NCBI GenBank assembly: GCA_902517365.1
Contig: CABYCA010000003.1
Coordinates: 1-36,241, forward strand
DNA: 36,241 bases
Direction: 5' to 3'
From: an uncultured Bacteroidota bacterium
GTDB taxonomy: Bacteria > Bacteroidota > Bacteroidia > Flavobacteriales > Flavobacteriaceae
The notes under the pieces were generated by a model, which saw only the letters and a list, made by a program, of their open reading frames with translations, searched no databases and was not told the DNA's origin. Positions 17,681 to 27,111 of this stretch are shown piece after piece. The first letter of the stretch is position 1. Each line of letters begins with the position of its first letter. A program made the position numbers and the translations under genes.

Positions 17681-20078
17681 CTTCATAAGATACAATAGAG
17701 AATTTATCAAGCCTAGATATTATCTCAATCTTACCATCATTATCAGAATCTTTAATATCAATTAGAGAGTTCCCTTTGATTGGAAACCCTTTTACTAACT
17801 CACCATTATCTTTAAATAAATAAATTTTATCCTCGTTTAAATCTGTGATACCTACTAAAATAATTTTTGAATCGATAAATATTTTTGGTTTTGAAAATTT
17901 ACTGAAAGGTAAGTCAATAGTAATACCTTTAATTGTTAAAATGTTTTCGTCTAGATAAATCAAGTTATTATCAACTACATCGATTAAATTTTCACTTGAT
18001 AAGTTCAGGTTCTCCTCAATTAAATTTCCATTTGTATCGATTTTAATGAGGTTACCTTTTATGTCAGTTGTGGTGAAGTTTTCTAAATAATTAAAAATAG
18101 GGTTACCGCTATATTGAATTTTATTATCAACAATTATTCTATCTCTGCCCCTTCTATCTAAAATTTTTAGACTACCATTTTCTAACTGAACAACTATATA
18201 ATCCTTACCGTCAATTCTAATATGAACTGGACTATTGATAATATTTGAATCAAAAAGTGGAGGTTTGAAGCCACGAACTATCCTTCCTTTAGAATCATAC
18301 ATTTTGATTCGATTATCCTCAGTAATTAAGACTCTGTAATTACGATTTTTCTCATAATCAAAAATTGAAATAGGATTATTTATCAAGCTTGAATTAATTG
18401 GAAAACTTAGTTGTTTAACTTCATTTCCATTTCTGTCAAGTAAATAAAGTCTTTTCGCAGTTCTAAAAACCATTTGTTGTCTTCCATTTTTAAATATATC
18501 AACTTGCTTTATATCACCCACAATCTTTCCTGATAACTTTTTTTTCCAATTAAGAATCCCCTTATTTGATATATAGTTTAGATAGTCTTCGCTGTCCTGA
18601 AATGCAATGTCAAACCCATTATTTAAATGATTTTTTAGCCATACAGGGTCTGATATAATCTCTTGGTCGAATGTGAGAAAAAATTCTGTATATACATTTT
18701 CATCTTTGGTTTCTGAAACAGCTTCTGATAAGTCAAACTCTAGAAGGACAACATCGTTATTTACCCTTCCGCTAAATGACCTAAATGGATAGATTTTATC
18801 ATCTATAATATTTGAGTTAATTGTTTTATTATTTCCAACCCATAAAAAAGAGTAGCTATCTGATTTTTGCTTATTAAAACTTAAGTACTCATTGTTTGAG
18901 CCAAGATTGTCATTGATGTTATTTGAATTAATTACTTTTTTTAATTGTGAAACTGATTTCGTTATTATTAGTAGATTTCCTAATAAAACAGCATATTCTC
19001 CAGAAATTTCGTTATCAACACTTTTAAAAAGAATTTTTAAATCTTCGTCTAGAACAATTTTATTAATATTATAGTTATCATCATATTTTTCTAAACTAAA
19101 GTATCTATCTATTTGTTCATTATTTATTAGACTAAGAACTATAAATTTTTCTTGATCTTCAACAAAACTAATTTCATCTACAATATTCAAAGAGTTAAAA
19201 TTCAAATTTAGAGTAGATAAATCATTATACTTTAAATAATCCTTGAAATTAAATATGAATCTTTCTGAGTCACTTATAGAAAAAGTTAAAAAAGTTAAAA
19301 ACGAGTTTGGAATAATTTTATCAGTTTTAATTTTAGAGGGAGCTATATTCATTAGAATATTGATTTTCCCATTTATTGAGTCTGTTATTTCAGTTATCCC
19401 GGATAAGTATATATCCTTAATTGAATAATTAAAATCATAACCAACCCATGAAGTTTTAGATTTCGGAAAAAAAGATATATCAACTAATTTATTATTAAAC
19501 TTACCTAGATTTTCAGATTTACTGTAAATGTTAAATGGATCGTCAGAGTCACTCGTTTTTATAATTTTTTTAAATTCAGAGTCAACGTTATTTTTAGATA
19601 AATTAAAATCCCTAATTATATTTTCAAGAATTATATCCTTGTTAGAGCTTACTATATATTCATCAATTATAACCTTAAATAACTCTTTATCATTAATTTT
19701 TTGAAAAAATAGATCACTTTTTTGATATTTATTTTTTAAAGTATCATTTTCTGAAATTGTGTCAAATGAGTTTGACTTTCTAATGTAGGTGAAAGCAACT
19801 TCATTCTTACCATAAGTAGATAATGAAAAAAGTCCTTCTCTCTCAGAGTTTTTGTTGGAAAGTAAGTTTAGCTGATCAGAAATTTCTTTTGATGTTGATA
19901 ATAAAATTGGCAATACGGCATTATTACTCAAAATATCTTTTGTATTATTTAAATCATTAACATTTACTATTACTTTAGAATCAGAAGGTAAAAAGTTAAA
20001 GAGCGAAATTGTTTCTTCTTTGTAATTAGTACAAGAATAAATCAATAATAAAGACAAAAAAAGTATTTTAAATTTCAT
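17661..20078 (-). CDS. Uncharacterised large lipoprotein with C-terminal propeller-like repeats
   Basis: The 805-residue protein starts with a lipoprotein signal (LLIYSC, Cys16). The N-terminal two thirds opens with NFLPSDSKVIVNVNDL, which recalls DUF3352-type envelope proteins, but I do not recognise it firmly. From about residue 519 to the end there are five to seven repeats of about 40 residues. Each pairs a strand such as VFRTAKRLYLLDRNGNEV, VLITEDNRIKMYDSKGRIV or VVQLENGSLKILDRRGRD, as in PQQ/YncE-type beta-propellers. The last repeat has DSDNDGKIEI, an FG-GAP-like calcium loop. It starts 2 nt after rnhB, so the two are co-transcribed. Function unknown. Confidence 0.7.
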   Translation of the reverse strand: MKFKILFLSLLLIYSCTNYKEETISLFNFLPSDSKVIVNVNDLNNTKDILSNNAVLPILLSTSKEISDQLNLLSNKNSEREGLFSLSTYGKNEVAFTYIRKSNSFDTISENDTLKNKYQKSDLFFQKINDKELFKVIIDEYIVSSNKDIILENIIRDFNLSKNNVDSEFKKIIKTSDSDDPFNIYSKSENLGKFNNKLVDISFFPKSKTSWVGYDFNYSIKDIYLSGITEITDSINGKINILMNIAPSKIKTDKIIPNSFLTFLTFSISDSERFIFNFKDYLKYNDLSTLNLNFNSLNIVDEISFVEDQEKFIVLSLINNEQIDRYFSLEKYDDNYNINKIVLDEDLKILFKSVDNEISGEYAVLLGNLLIITKSVSQLKKVINSNNINDNLGSNNEYLSFNKQKSDSYSFLWVGNNKTINSNIIDDKIYPFRSFSGRVNNDVVLLEFDLSEAVSETKDENVYTEFFLTFDQEIISDPVWLKNHLNNGFDIAFQDSEDYLNYISNKGILNWKKKLSGKIVGDIKQVDIFKNGRQQMVFRTAKRLYLLDRNGNEVKQLSFPINSSLINNPISIFDYEKNRNYRVLITEDNRIKMYDSKGRIVRGFKPPLFDSNIINSPVHIRIDGKDYIVVQLENGSLKILDRRGRDRIIVDNKIQYSGNPIFNYLENFTTTDIKGNLIKIDTNGNLIEENLNLSSENLIDVVDNNLIYLDENILTIKGITIDLPFSKFSKPKIFIDSKIILVGITDLNEDKIYLFKDNGELVKGFPIKGNSLIDIKDSDNDGKIEIISRLDKFSIVSYEVNLTQN

Positions 20079-20080
20079 AA

Positions 20081-20680
20081 TTATAATTCTAATTTTATCT
20101 GTGATTTTTTTATTGTGAAACTTTTTCTGTGAAGTCTTGTAAGTCCATGTTTAAAGATACTGTTTATATGGTATTCTGTTCCGTAACCTTTATTTTTATC
20201 CCATCCAAAATATGGAAAACGATCATGTTGCTCAATCATGTATAAATCTCTATATGTTTTGGCAAGAATAGATGCAGCAGCAATATTTTGATATTTGCTA
20301 TCACCTTTTACAATACACTTATGATTAACTTTTTTAAACTTTTTAAATTTGTTACCATCAACTATTATAAAATTTGGAATAATTTTCAAATTATTTAATG
20401 CACCGTGCATAGCTCTAAATGTGGAATTAAGAATATTAATTTTATCAATTACAGCAGGGGCGATTGAGCAAACTGCAAAGTCAACAGAGTCATTTTCTAT
20501 TATATATTTTAATTCAATTCTTTTTTTTTCTGATAGCCTCTTTGAATCATTTAGGTACTTGTTTTTGTAATTTCTAGGCAAGATTACAGCAGCAGCAGTA
20601 ACGGGTCCAGCTAGACTTCCTCTTCCTGCTTCATCAACACCAGCTTCAAAACTCGAATTAGAAAAATTATTCATTAACAT
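20081..20680 (-). CDS. rnhB: Ribonuclease HII
   Basis: RNase HII removes ribonucleotides from DNA. The 199-residue protein has the catalytic Asp16 and Glu17 in GVDEAGRGSLAGPV, Asp108 in FIIVDGN, and Asp145 in AAASILAKTYRD, with KGDSKY between them. Length is normal. Two in-frame ATGs (20680 and 20674) are both possible starts. The large lipoprotein gene follows after 2 nt. A putative porin gene diverges 56 bp away. Confidence 0.96.
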   Translation of the reverse strand: MLMNNFSNSSFEAGVDEAGRGSLAGPVTAAAVILPRNYKNKYLNDSKRLSEKKRIELKYIIENDSVDFAVCSIAPAVIDKINILNSTFRAMHGALNNLKIIPNFIIVDGNKFKKFKKVNHKCIVKGDSKYQNIAAASILAKTYRDLYMIEQHDRFPYFGWDKNKGYGTEYHINSIFKHGLTRLHRKSFTIKKSQIKLEL

Positions 20681-20736
20681 CTTAGAAAATCAAAATTTAT
20701 AAAGAAACACTAACTTAGTATTAAATTACAAAATAC

Positions 20737-22776
20737 ATGCAGAAGTTTTTTCTGGTTTTCTCTTTTTTTTTGATACATAATTGCATATTTTCTCAATCAA
20801 ATGATATAGAGGTAAAGACAAAAGCTAAAAAGGAGGCGATAAAAAATAAAAGTAAATTAGAAGAAAAGGATACATTAAATACTGACTACTATAAAATATA
20901 TTATTTAGATGGTAGAATTGATACTGTTGACACAACACTTAATATATACAAGGATTATAAATTTAATTTTTTACGAGAGGACTCATTTGATTTAATCTCA
21001 TTTGCTAATTCAGCTCATACATACAACAAACTTGCATATAACTTTAAGGATTTCTCAAAACCTGGCATTGGAGCGAGAGGAAAGCATTTTCATTATTTTG
21101 AGAAAGAGGATATCGGGTATTATAATGTTCCTACTCCTTTCACAGAAATTTTTGCAAAATCAACATTTGAACAGGGTCAACTTTTAGATATGCTTGTCTC
21201 AATAAATTTAAATCCCCAGTATAATTTTACAATTGCACACAAAGGCTATAAATCCCTTGGAAAATACATAAATACAAGATCAAGAGGAAATCAGTTTAGA
21301 TTTTCTTCAAATTTTAAATCTAAAAATCAAACATCTCATTGGAGATTTCATTTTGTATCTCAGAATATTTTTAATCAAGAAAATGGTGGACTAGATTCAG
21401 ATAGTATTTATTTTTTTGAACAAGCAACTGACTATTTTGTGCTTGATGAATCTGGTAATCAAATTATTGAAGAGGATGGATCATTAAAAATGATTGAATA
21501 TGATGGTTATTTAGATAGATCAAGACTTGGTCCTCTGATTTTTTCTGAAGGGTCATTATATTCTAAAAGATTTTTTTCAGATTTTCACTATGCTTTTATA
21601 AAGAATAAAACCAAAGGAATCAAATCTTTAGCTTTAAACTATCAATTTACTCATGAGTATAAAAAGAATCAATATAATGACGATTTTAAAAGTACAACTT
21701 TTGGGGAGCTAATTGAAGTTGAAGAAGTTTCAGATCAATCTAGATTTATTGAACAGGAAAATAAATTAATTCTATCATCTAACCTCAATAAATTTGGAAA
21801 TTTTAAATTTTCATATTCCATAACTAATTGGAAAAACAATTTTAAAAGATATAATGGTCAAGAGATGGATGACCTTCCCTTCCAGCTAAATTCAGACCAA
21901 TCTAATTTAGGTTTTGATTGGAAAAAGATGCTTAAAAAATATAGTTTCGAATTCAATTATAATAAGTCTATTAAAGATGAATTTAAATCTAATTATATCT
22001 CATTTAACATTAAAGGAAGTCCAATTAAAAATATAAATTTTGAGCTTGGTTCTTCAATTATTGAAAAGTCTCCAAATTTCAATTTTAAATTTTTTAGAAG
22101 TGCATACGAAAGTTATAATTGGTTCAATGATACCCTCTATGATGAAAAAGTTTCAAATATAAATTTGAAATTGTCATACAAGGAGTTGATTGTTCTTACC
22201 GCTAATTATAATGAGATTGATAATTATACTTTTTTTAGAGAATCTACAAATTCGTTACAAGGTGAAACTGATAATAAAAGACTTGCTGTAGTTAATCAGG
22301 CTGATAGTAAAATAAATTACTATGATTTAAAACTATTTAGCAAAGTTGATTTTGGTAAATTTAGTTTAGTTAATACAGCAAGATATCAACAAAAAGAACA
22401 AGAGGTTTCTTCTGGAAATATATCAGCACTCAATGTGCCTGAATGGGTAACTAGAAATACAATTATGTATTCTTCCGAGGTATTTAATAAATCATTATTT
22501 ATTCAAACTGGAATTACCTTTAATTACTTTACTAAATTTTTTGCGGATTATTATAATCCTTTAATTTCAGAATTTGTAACTCAAGAATATCGTGAGATTG
22601 GAGACTTTCCAAGATTTGATTTCTTTTTTAATGCAAAGATTCAACAAACAAGAGTTTTTATAAAAGTTGAACATTTAAATAGCTCATTTACTGGCTACGA
22701 CTATTACTCAGATCCTTTTAGCCCATATAGAGACATGTCAGTAAGGCTTGGCTTGGTGTGGAACTTTTTTAGTTAG
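20737..22776 (+). CDS. Putative outer-membrane porin (Porin_10-like)
   Basis: The 679-residue protein has a signal peptide ending near CIFSQ, a Lys-rich stretch, and then a long barrel of alternating hydrophobic strands ending in GLVWNFFS, a terminal aromatic outer-membrane signature. The block FANSAHTYNKLAYNFKDFSKPGIGARGKHFHYFEKEDIGYYNVPTPFTE has the features of the Porin_10 family found across Flavobacteriia. A channel role is assigned to the family by prediction and the solute is unknown. anmK starts 1 nt after the stop, so the two genes form an operon. Confidence 0.82.
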   Translation: MQKFFLVFSFFLIHNCIFSQSNDIEVKTKAKKEAIKNKSKLEEKDTLNTDYYKIYYLDGRIDTVDTTLNIYKDYKFNFLREDSFDLISFANSAHTYNKLAYNFKDFSKPGIGARGKHFHYFEKEDIGYYNVPTPFTEIFAKSTFEQGQLLDMLVSINLNPQYNFTIAHKGYKSLGKYINTRSRGNQFRFSSNFKSKNQTSHWRFHFVSQNIFNQENGGLDSDSIYFFEQATDYFVLDESGNQIIEEDGSLKMIEYDGYLDRSRLGPLIFSEGSLYSKRFFSDFHYAFIKNKTKGIKSLALNYQFTHEYKKNQYNDDFKSTTFGELIEVEEVSDQSRFIEQENKLILSSNLNKFGNFKFSYSITNWKNNFKRYNGQEMDDLPFQLNSDQSNLGFDWKKMLKKYSFEFNYNKSIKDEFKSNYISFNIKGSPIKNINFELGSSIIEKSPNFNFKFFRSAYESYNWFNDTLYDEKVSNINLKLSYKELIVLTANYNEIDNYTFFRESTNSLQGETDNKRLAVVNQADSKINYYDLKLFSKVDFGKFSLVNTARYQQKEQEVSSGNISALNVPEWVTRNTIMYSSEVFNKSLFIQTGITFNYFTKFFADYYNPLISEFVTQEYREIGDFPRFDFFFNAKIQQTRVFIKVEHLNSSFTGYDYYSDPFSPYRDMSVRLGLVWNFFS

Positions 22777-22777
22777 A

Positions 22778-23833
22778 ATGAAAGAATTTAAAATAATTGG
22801 GATAATGTCTGGGACATCTTTAGATGGATTGGATATAGTATATGTAAATTTTAAACTAAATAAACATTGGAGATATGAAATAATAAATTCAAAGACTTAT
22901 AAGTATGAAAAAAAATGGAACAGTCTTTTACAGAACATAAGCAAAGAAAAAATTAATTCTATTATTAAAATTGATTCAGACTACACTAAGCTTTTGTCTA
23001 AATACATCATCAACTTTATAAATGAATTTTCAATAAAAGAGATAGATTTCATTAGTTCACATGGTCATACAGCTTTACATCAACCATCTAGATCACTCAC
23101 TTATCAAATCGGAAATCTACCAATTCTTGCAAAATATATTAATCAAAAGGTTGTTTGTGACTTTAGAGTACAAGATGTAAAATTGGGTGGCCAAGGTGCA
23201 CCTTTAGTGCCAGTTGGAGAAGAGTATCTTTTTCCTGAATATGATACATTTATTAATCTTGGTGGATTTGCAAATATTACCAAAAGAATTAAAAATAATA
23301 TAATTGCCTATGATATTTGCCCAATAAATATTGTATTTAATTATTTGTCAAGAATAATAGAATTAAAATACGATAAGGCTGGATATATTGCTTCTACAGG
23401 AAAAATTAATGAAGATTTATATAATCATTTACAAAAATTAACTTATTATAAACAAGATCCTCCAAAATCATTGGGTGTTGAATGGGTCGATGATAAGATT
23501 CATTCAATTTTAGAAAGCTTTCAAGGTGAAACAATTAGAGACTTAATGAATACATTTTCAAACCACTTTGCATATCAAATTGCGGAAAATATTACACATC
23601 AAGATAAAATATTGTTAACAGGAGGTGGTGCATATAACGATTATCTTATTGAAAGAATTAAAAACTTAACTAATTCAAAAATAAATATTCCAAGTCAAAA
23701 AATAATTGAATATAAAGAAGCTTTAATTTTCTCTTTCATAGGGTTACTTAGGGTTCTAGGAATCAACAATTGTTATTCTTCAGTAACTGGAGCTAAGAAA
23801 GATCATTGCTCAGGTAAAATATATAAACCTTGA
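22778..23833 (+). CDS. anmK: Anhydro-N-acetylmuramic acid kinase
   Basis: AnmK phosphorylates and opens 1,6-anhydro-MurNAc released from peptidoglycan, returning it to the amino-sugar pool. I place the start at ATG 22778, giving 351 residues beginning MKEFKIIGIMSGTSLDGLDI, the family's standard N-terminus. An upstream TTG (22748) lies inside the porin gene and is unlikely. Further motifs are SHGHTALHQP, VCDFRVQDVKLGGQGAPLVPVGEEYLF, LGGFANIT and LLTGGGAYNDYL. The ATG is 1 nt after the porin stop, which indicates coupling. Confidence 0.95.
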   Translation: MKEFKIIGIMSGTSLDGLDIVYVNFKLNKHWRYEIINSKTYKYEKKWNSLLQNISKEKINSIIKIDSDYTKLLSKYIINFINEFSIKEIDFISSHGHTALHQPSRSLTYQIGNLPILAKYINQKVVCDFRVQDVKLGGQGAPLVPVGEEYLFPEYDTFINLGGFANITKRIKNNIIAYDICPINIVFNYLSRIIELKYDKAGYIASTGKINEDLYNHLQKLTYYKQDPPKSLGVEWVDDKIHSILESFQGETIRDLMNTFSNHFAYQIAENITHQDKILLTGGGAYNDYLIERIKNLTNSKINIPSQKIIEYKEALIFSFIGLLRVLGINNCYSSVTGAKKDHCSGKIYKP

Positions 23834-23877
23834 TATTTATTTTTTTATTAAATTAGACATCACCTTAAATCATATTG

Positions 23878-24573
23878 ATGAATAAACTGTTTATAATTTT
23901 AACTTACGTATATACGCTTTCTCTAGGTGCACAAAATATTACATGGCAAAATGTAAACCTAAATGTACCATTTGAAAATACCCAGGCTGTTTTTAATCTT
24001 ATTGATGGGTTCTATTCCAATATTGAAATCCCTGAAGGTTTAAGAGTCTCACTCTGGAGTATTGAGTATAAAGGTTCAAGCGAAAAAGCAACTCATGTTT
24101 TAAATTTTGCAGGATCAAAAGAAAACTTAGCAAAATTTGAGTCAAGAAAATTCAGTCCTGAATGGGACGCTTATTTATCAAGATTAAATTCTTTAACAGA
24201 TAGGGATGGATTTGCAATAACTGCTGGAGTAACTTTAGTAAGATATAACCTTGACAAATGGCAAGAAACGATTGCTCAATCTCATCAGTGGAAGGTAAAA
24301 AAACCTTTAAAATTCATAACTGCCTTTGCCAATTTAATGTCTGTGTTTGGAGACTCATCAGGATATGTTTCTATTGGGCAAACAACTCATGGAGTTGAAC
24401 ACGGTGAGACACATTACATTTATGCAACATTTCCTGATTTAGTTGCTGCGCTTGATTTTGGAAATTTAGCAAGTCAAGAAGAATCTAATGCAGTTAATGA
24501 GTGGTTGGATGCTACAAAAGACGAAGAATATACAAGAAGTATAACTAGAGTTATGCTCAAATCTTGGGAATAA
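23878..24573 (+). CDS. Unrecognised secreted protein, paralogue A (internally duplicated)
   Basis: I do not recognise the family. The start is ATG 23878, giving 231 residues; an adjacent TTG one codon earlier is less likely. A signal peptide ends at about SLGAQ (15-19), followed by NITWQ. Two similar units are visible. The first (about 35-90) has GFYSNIEIPEGLRVSL then KATHVLNFAGS with His73. The second (about 140-195) has SGYVSIG then GETHYIYATFPDLVAAL with His179. The repeated pattern of beta strand, T-H-hydrophobic, helix recalls tandem dimeric alpha/beta-barrel (ABM-like) domains, which is inference. The protein at 33985-34683 is a clear paralogue of equal length. A NhaD gene follows after 11 bp. 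Confidence 0.75.
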   Translation: MNKLFIILTYVYTLSLGAQNITWQNVNLNVPFENTQAVFNLIDGFYSNIEIPEGLRVSLWSIEYKGSSEKATHVLNFAGSKENLAKFESRKFSPEWDAYLSRLNSLTDRDGFAITAGVTLVRYNLDKWQETIAQSHQWKVKKPLKFITAFANLMSVFGDSSGYVSIGQTTHGVEHGETHYIYATFPDLVAALDFGNLASQEESNAVNEWLDATKDEEYTRSITRVMLKSWE

Positions 24574-24584
24574 AATTTAATTAA

Positions 24585-25910
24585 ATGGAAACAATATTAT
24601 TAGGAATATTTATTGCAGGTTACTTATTAATTACACTTGAGCATAGCCTTAGAATTGATAAGCTAATACCAGCGCTTGGAATGATGGCTTTTTTATGGGC
24701 TATAATTGCAGTTTTTAATATACCTGTATTTGAAGTTGATACACAATTACGGGAATTAATACCTACAAAAGTCAAAAAAATAATGGCTTATCATCTCTCT
24801 CATACATCTGAAATTTTAATATTTCTTTTAGGTGCAATGACAATAGTAGAAATAATAGATTATTACAATGGTTTTGAAAAGATTAAATCCTTTATAAGGA
24901 CTAAATCTAAAAAACGTCTATTATGGATATTTGCTATACTTGCTTTTATTCTATCAGCAATCATTGATAATCTTACCGCTACAATAGTATTGATAACAAT
25001 CTTGCAAAAGATTATTAGAGATAAGAATTTAAGATTATGGTTTGCAGGTCTAATTGTAATTGCTGCTAATGCAGGTGGAGCATGGTCTCCAATTGGAGAT
25101 GTAACAACAACGATGCTTTGGATTGCAGATAAAGTTACAGTGCCTATGTTATTATATTATGTTTTTATTCCATCCATAGTATGTATGGTTGTCCCGGTAT
25201 ATGTTGCTTCATTTTTAAAACCGTTTAAAGGAAATGTTGGTAAAGTGGATAATGATGAAAGTAATATTACAAGTATAGGTACTACGATGTTATGGTTAGG
25301 GTTAGGAGGGATAATATTTGTTCCTGTATTTAAAGTTATAACTGGACTACCTCCATATGTTGGGATGATGTTATCATTAGCAATTGTTGCGACTTTTGCA
25401 GAAATATTTAGTGGAACAAAATTTAATATTACCACACCTAACGATGATAGTATTATGCATAGTAAAAGTCCTGTTCATAGTGCTTTAACTAAAATTGAAT
25501 TGCCAAGTATTCTTTTCTTTTTAGGAATATTGATGGCAGTTGCTGCTTTGGAGTCAATAGGATATTTATTTGAATTTGCCCAGTATTTAGAGACAGTAAT
25601 ACCTGATATTAGAATTGTCGCAGGACTTTTAGGTTTAGGATCTGCTGTAATAGACAATGTTCCCCTAGTAGCTGCATCAATAGGTATGTTTTCTCAGCCA
25701 ATTGATGATTCTCTATGGCATTTAATTGCATATTCCGCTGGAACAGGAGGAAGTGTATTAGTTATTGGTTCAGCTGCAGGAGTTGTTGCAATGGGGATGG
25801 AGAAAATTGAATTTTTCTGGTATTTAAAAAAGATTGGCTGGTTAGCCTTTATTGGTTTTATTTCTGGGTTTATAACTTTTGTTCTTTTAGAGGCATATGT
25901 CTTAGTATAA
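24585..25910 (+). CDS. nhaD: Na+/H+ antiporter, NhaD type
   Basis: The 441-residue protein is made of about 11-12 membrane segments. It has the NhaD hallmarks: a first helix containing LLITLEHSLRIDKLIPALGMMAFLWA, LSHTSEILIFLLGAMTIVEIID, the conserved SAIIDNLTATIVLITIL, AANAGGAWSPIGDVTTTMLW, and the C-terminal inverted half with GLGSAVIDNVPLVAASIGMF and GTGGSVLVIGSAAGVVAMG. NhaD proteins exchange Na+ (or Li+) for H+, fitting a saline habitat. The gene lies 11 bp after paralogue A and 4 bp before folC. Confidence 0.93.
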   Translation: METILLGIFIAGYLLITLEHSLRIDKLIPALGMMAFLWAIIAVFNIPVFEVDTQLRELIPTKVKKIMAYHLSHTSEILIFLLGAMTIVEIIDYYNGFEKIKSFIRTKSKKRLLWIFAILAFILSAIIDNLTATIVLITILQKIIRDKNLRLWFAGLIVIAANAGGAWSPIGDVTTTMLWIADKVTVPMLLYYVFIPSIVCMVVPVYVASFLKPFKGNVGKVDNDESNITSIGTTMLWLGLGGIIFVPVFKVITGLPPYVGMMLSLAIVATFAEIFSGTKFNITTPNDDSIMHSKSPVHSALTKIELPSILFFLGILMAVAALESIGYLFEFAQYLETVIPDIRIVAGLLGLGSAVIDNVPLVAASIGMFSQPIDDSLWHLIAYSAGTGGSVLVIGSAAGVVAMGMEKIEFFWYLKKIGWLAFIGFISGFITFVLLEAYVLV

Positions 25911-25914
25911 AATA

Positions 25915-27111
25915 TTGGACTATAAAAACATAGAGGATTGGATTTTAAGCAGACTGCCTTCATATCAAGCTATAGGTAAAAAAGCATATAACCCTGGCCT
26001 TAATAATGTCATTAAATTTACTTCAGCCATAGAATTATCTTTAGATAGATTAAATTTTATACATGTAGGTGGAACAAATGGAAAGGGGAGTACATCAGCT
26101 TATATTTCATCTATTCTTCAAGAATCTAAATATAAAGTTGGAATTTTCACTTCACCACACTTTTATGATTTTAGGGAAAGAATAAAAATTAATAATAAGA
26201 AGATAAAGAAGTCTTTTGTTGTCGATTTTATTAATAAAAATAAGAAACATATAGAAAAATTAGAATTAAGTTTTTTTGAGCTTTCATTCTGTATTTCATT
26301 ATCTTATTTTATAAAATCTAAAGTTGATTATTCAATAATTGAAGTTGGTTTAGGAGGAAGATTAGATGCTACAAATATTATAAATCCATTAATATCTGTT
26401 ATAACTAATATTTCATATGACCATACTGATATTCTTGGAGATACATTAGAGAAGATTGCTTATGAAAAGGCTGGTATTTTTAAGAAGAACTCTAAAATTA
26501 TTATAGGAGAAAGAAATAAAATTGTTGATGAAATTTTTGTAGAAAAGGCTAAAGAGGTTTCTTCTTCAATAACTTTTGTTCCAGATCTTAATAACGAGAG
26601 GAGCTACTCAAGCGTGAATTATTTGAATACTAATATAAAAACTGCTATTCAAACATGTAAATCACTTAATTTAAAGAGTGTAAATAATAATACAATATTA
26701 GCTGGCATATCCAATATTAATGAGAATAGTCAATTAATAGGCCGGTGGACAACTATAAGTAATGATCCGAAAATTATATTTGATGCAGCTCATAATCTGT
26801 CTGGATTTGAAAGTCTTTCTTCTCAATTAAAAAAAACCAAATACAATCAATTACACATTATTCTTGCATTTATAAAAGGGAAAAAAATAAATGAGCTTAT
26901 TAGTAAACTACCTTCAAATTCAAATATTTATTTCACTTCTATTAATATGGAAAGAGGAATGGACTTTAACGAAATTATTCAAAATGTAGGAAGAAGTATT
27001 ATCTTTGATAACAATCCTAGAAGATTACTTGATACAGTGAAAATGGGATGTTCAGATCAAGACTTAATATTAATAACAGGTAGCAACTTTATTGCAAAGA
27101 GTATTTTATGA
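25915..27111 (+). CDS. folC: Bifunctional folylpolyglutamate synthase / dihydrofolate synthase
   Basis: FolC adds glutamate to dihydropteroate and to folates. The 398-residue protein begins (L/M)DYKNIEDWILSRLPSYQAIGKKAYNPGL, matching the family N-terminus. It then has the P-loop VGGTNGKGST (51-60), FTSPHFYDFRERI, VGLGGRLDATN, AYEKAGIFKKN and FDAAHN. The only start that preserves this N-terminus is TTG at 25915; no in-frame ATG exists near it. TTG starts are rare in this group, so the start is unusual. The last 4 bp (ATGA) overlap the next gene. Confidence 0.94.
   Translation: MDYKNIEDWILSRLPSYQAIGKKAYNPGLNNVIKFTSAIELSLDRLNFIHVGGTNGKGSTSAYISSILQESKYKVGIFTSPHFYDFRERIKINNKKIKKSFVVDFINKNKKHIEKLELSFFELSFCISLSYFIKSKVDYSIIEVGLGGRLDATNIINPLISVITNISYDHTDILGDTLEKIAYEKAGIFKKNSKIIIGERNKIVDEIFVEKAKEVSSSITFVPDLNNERSYSSVNYLNTNIKTAIQTCKSLNLKSVNNNTILAGISNINENSQLIGRWTTISNDPKIIFDAAHNLSGFESLSSQLKKTKYNQLHIILAFIKGKKINELISKLPSNSNIYFTSINMERGMDFNEIIQNVGRSIIFDNNPRRLLDTVKMGCSDQDLILITGSNFIAKSIL

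Noticed and set aside
22748..22777. Longer anmK from a TTG inside the porin gene
   Set aside because: AnmK family members begin at MKxFKIIGIMSGTS, which matches the ATG at 22778. The extra residues are an out-of-frame reading of the porin end.
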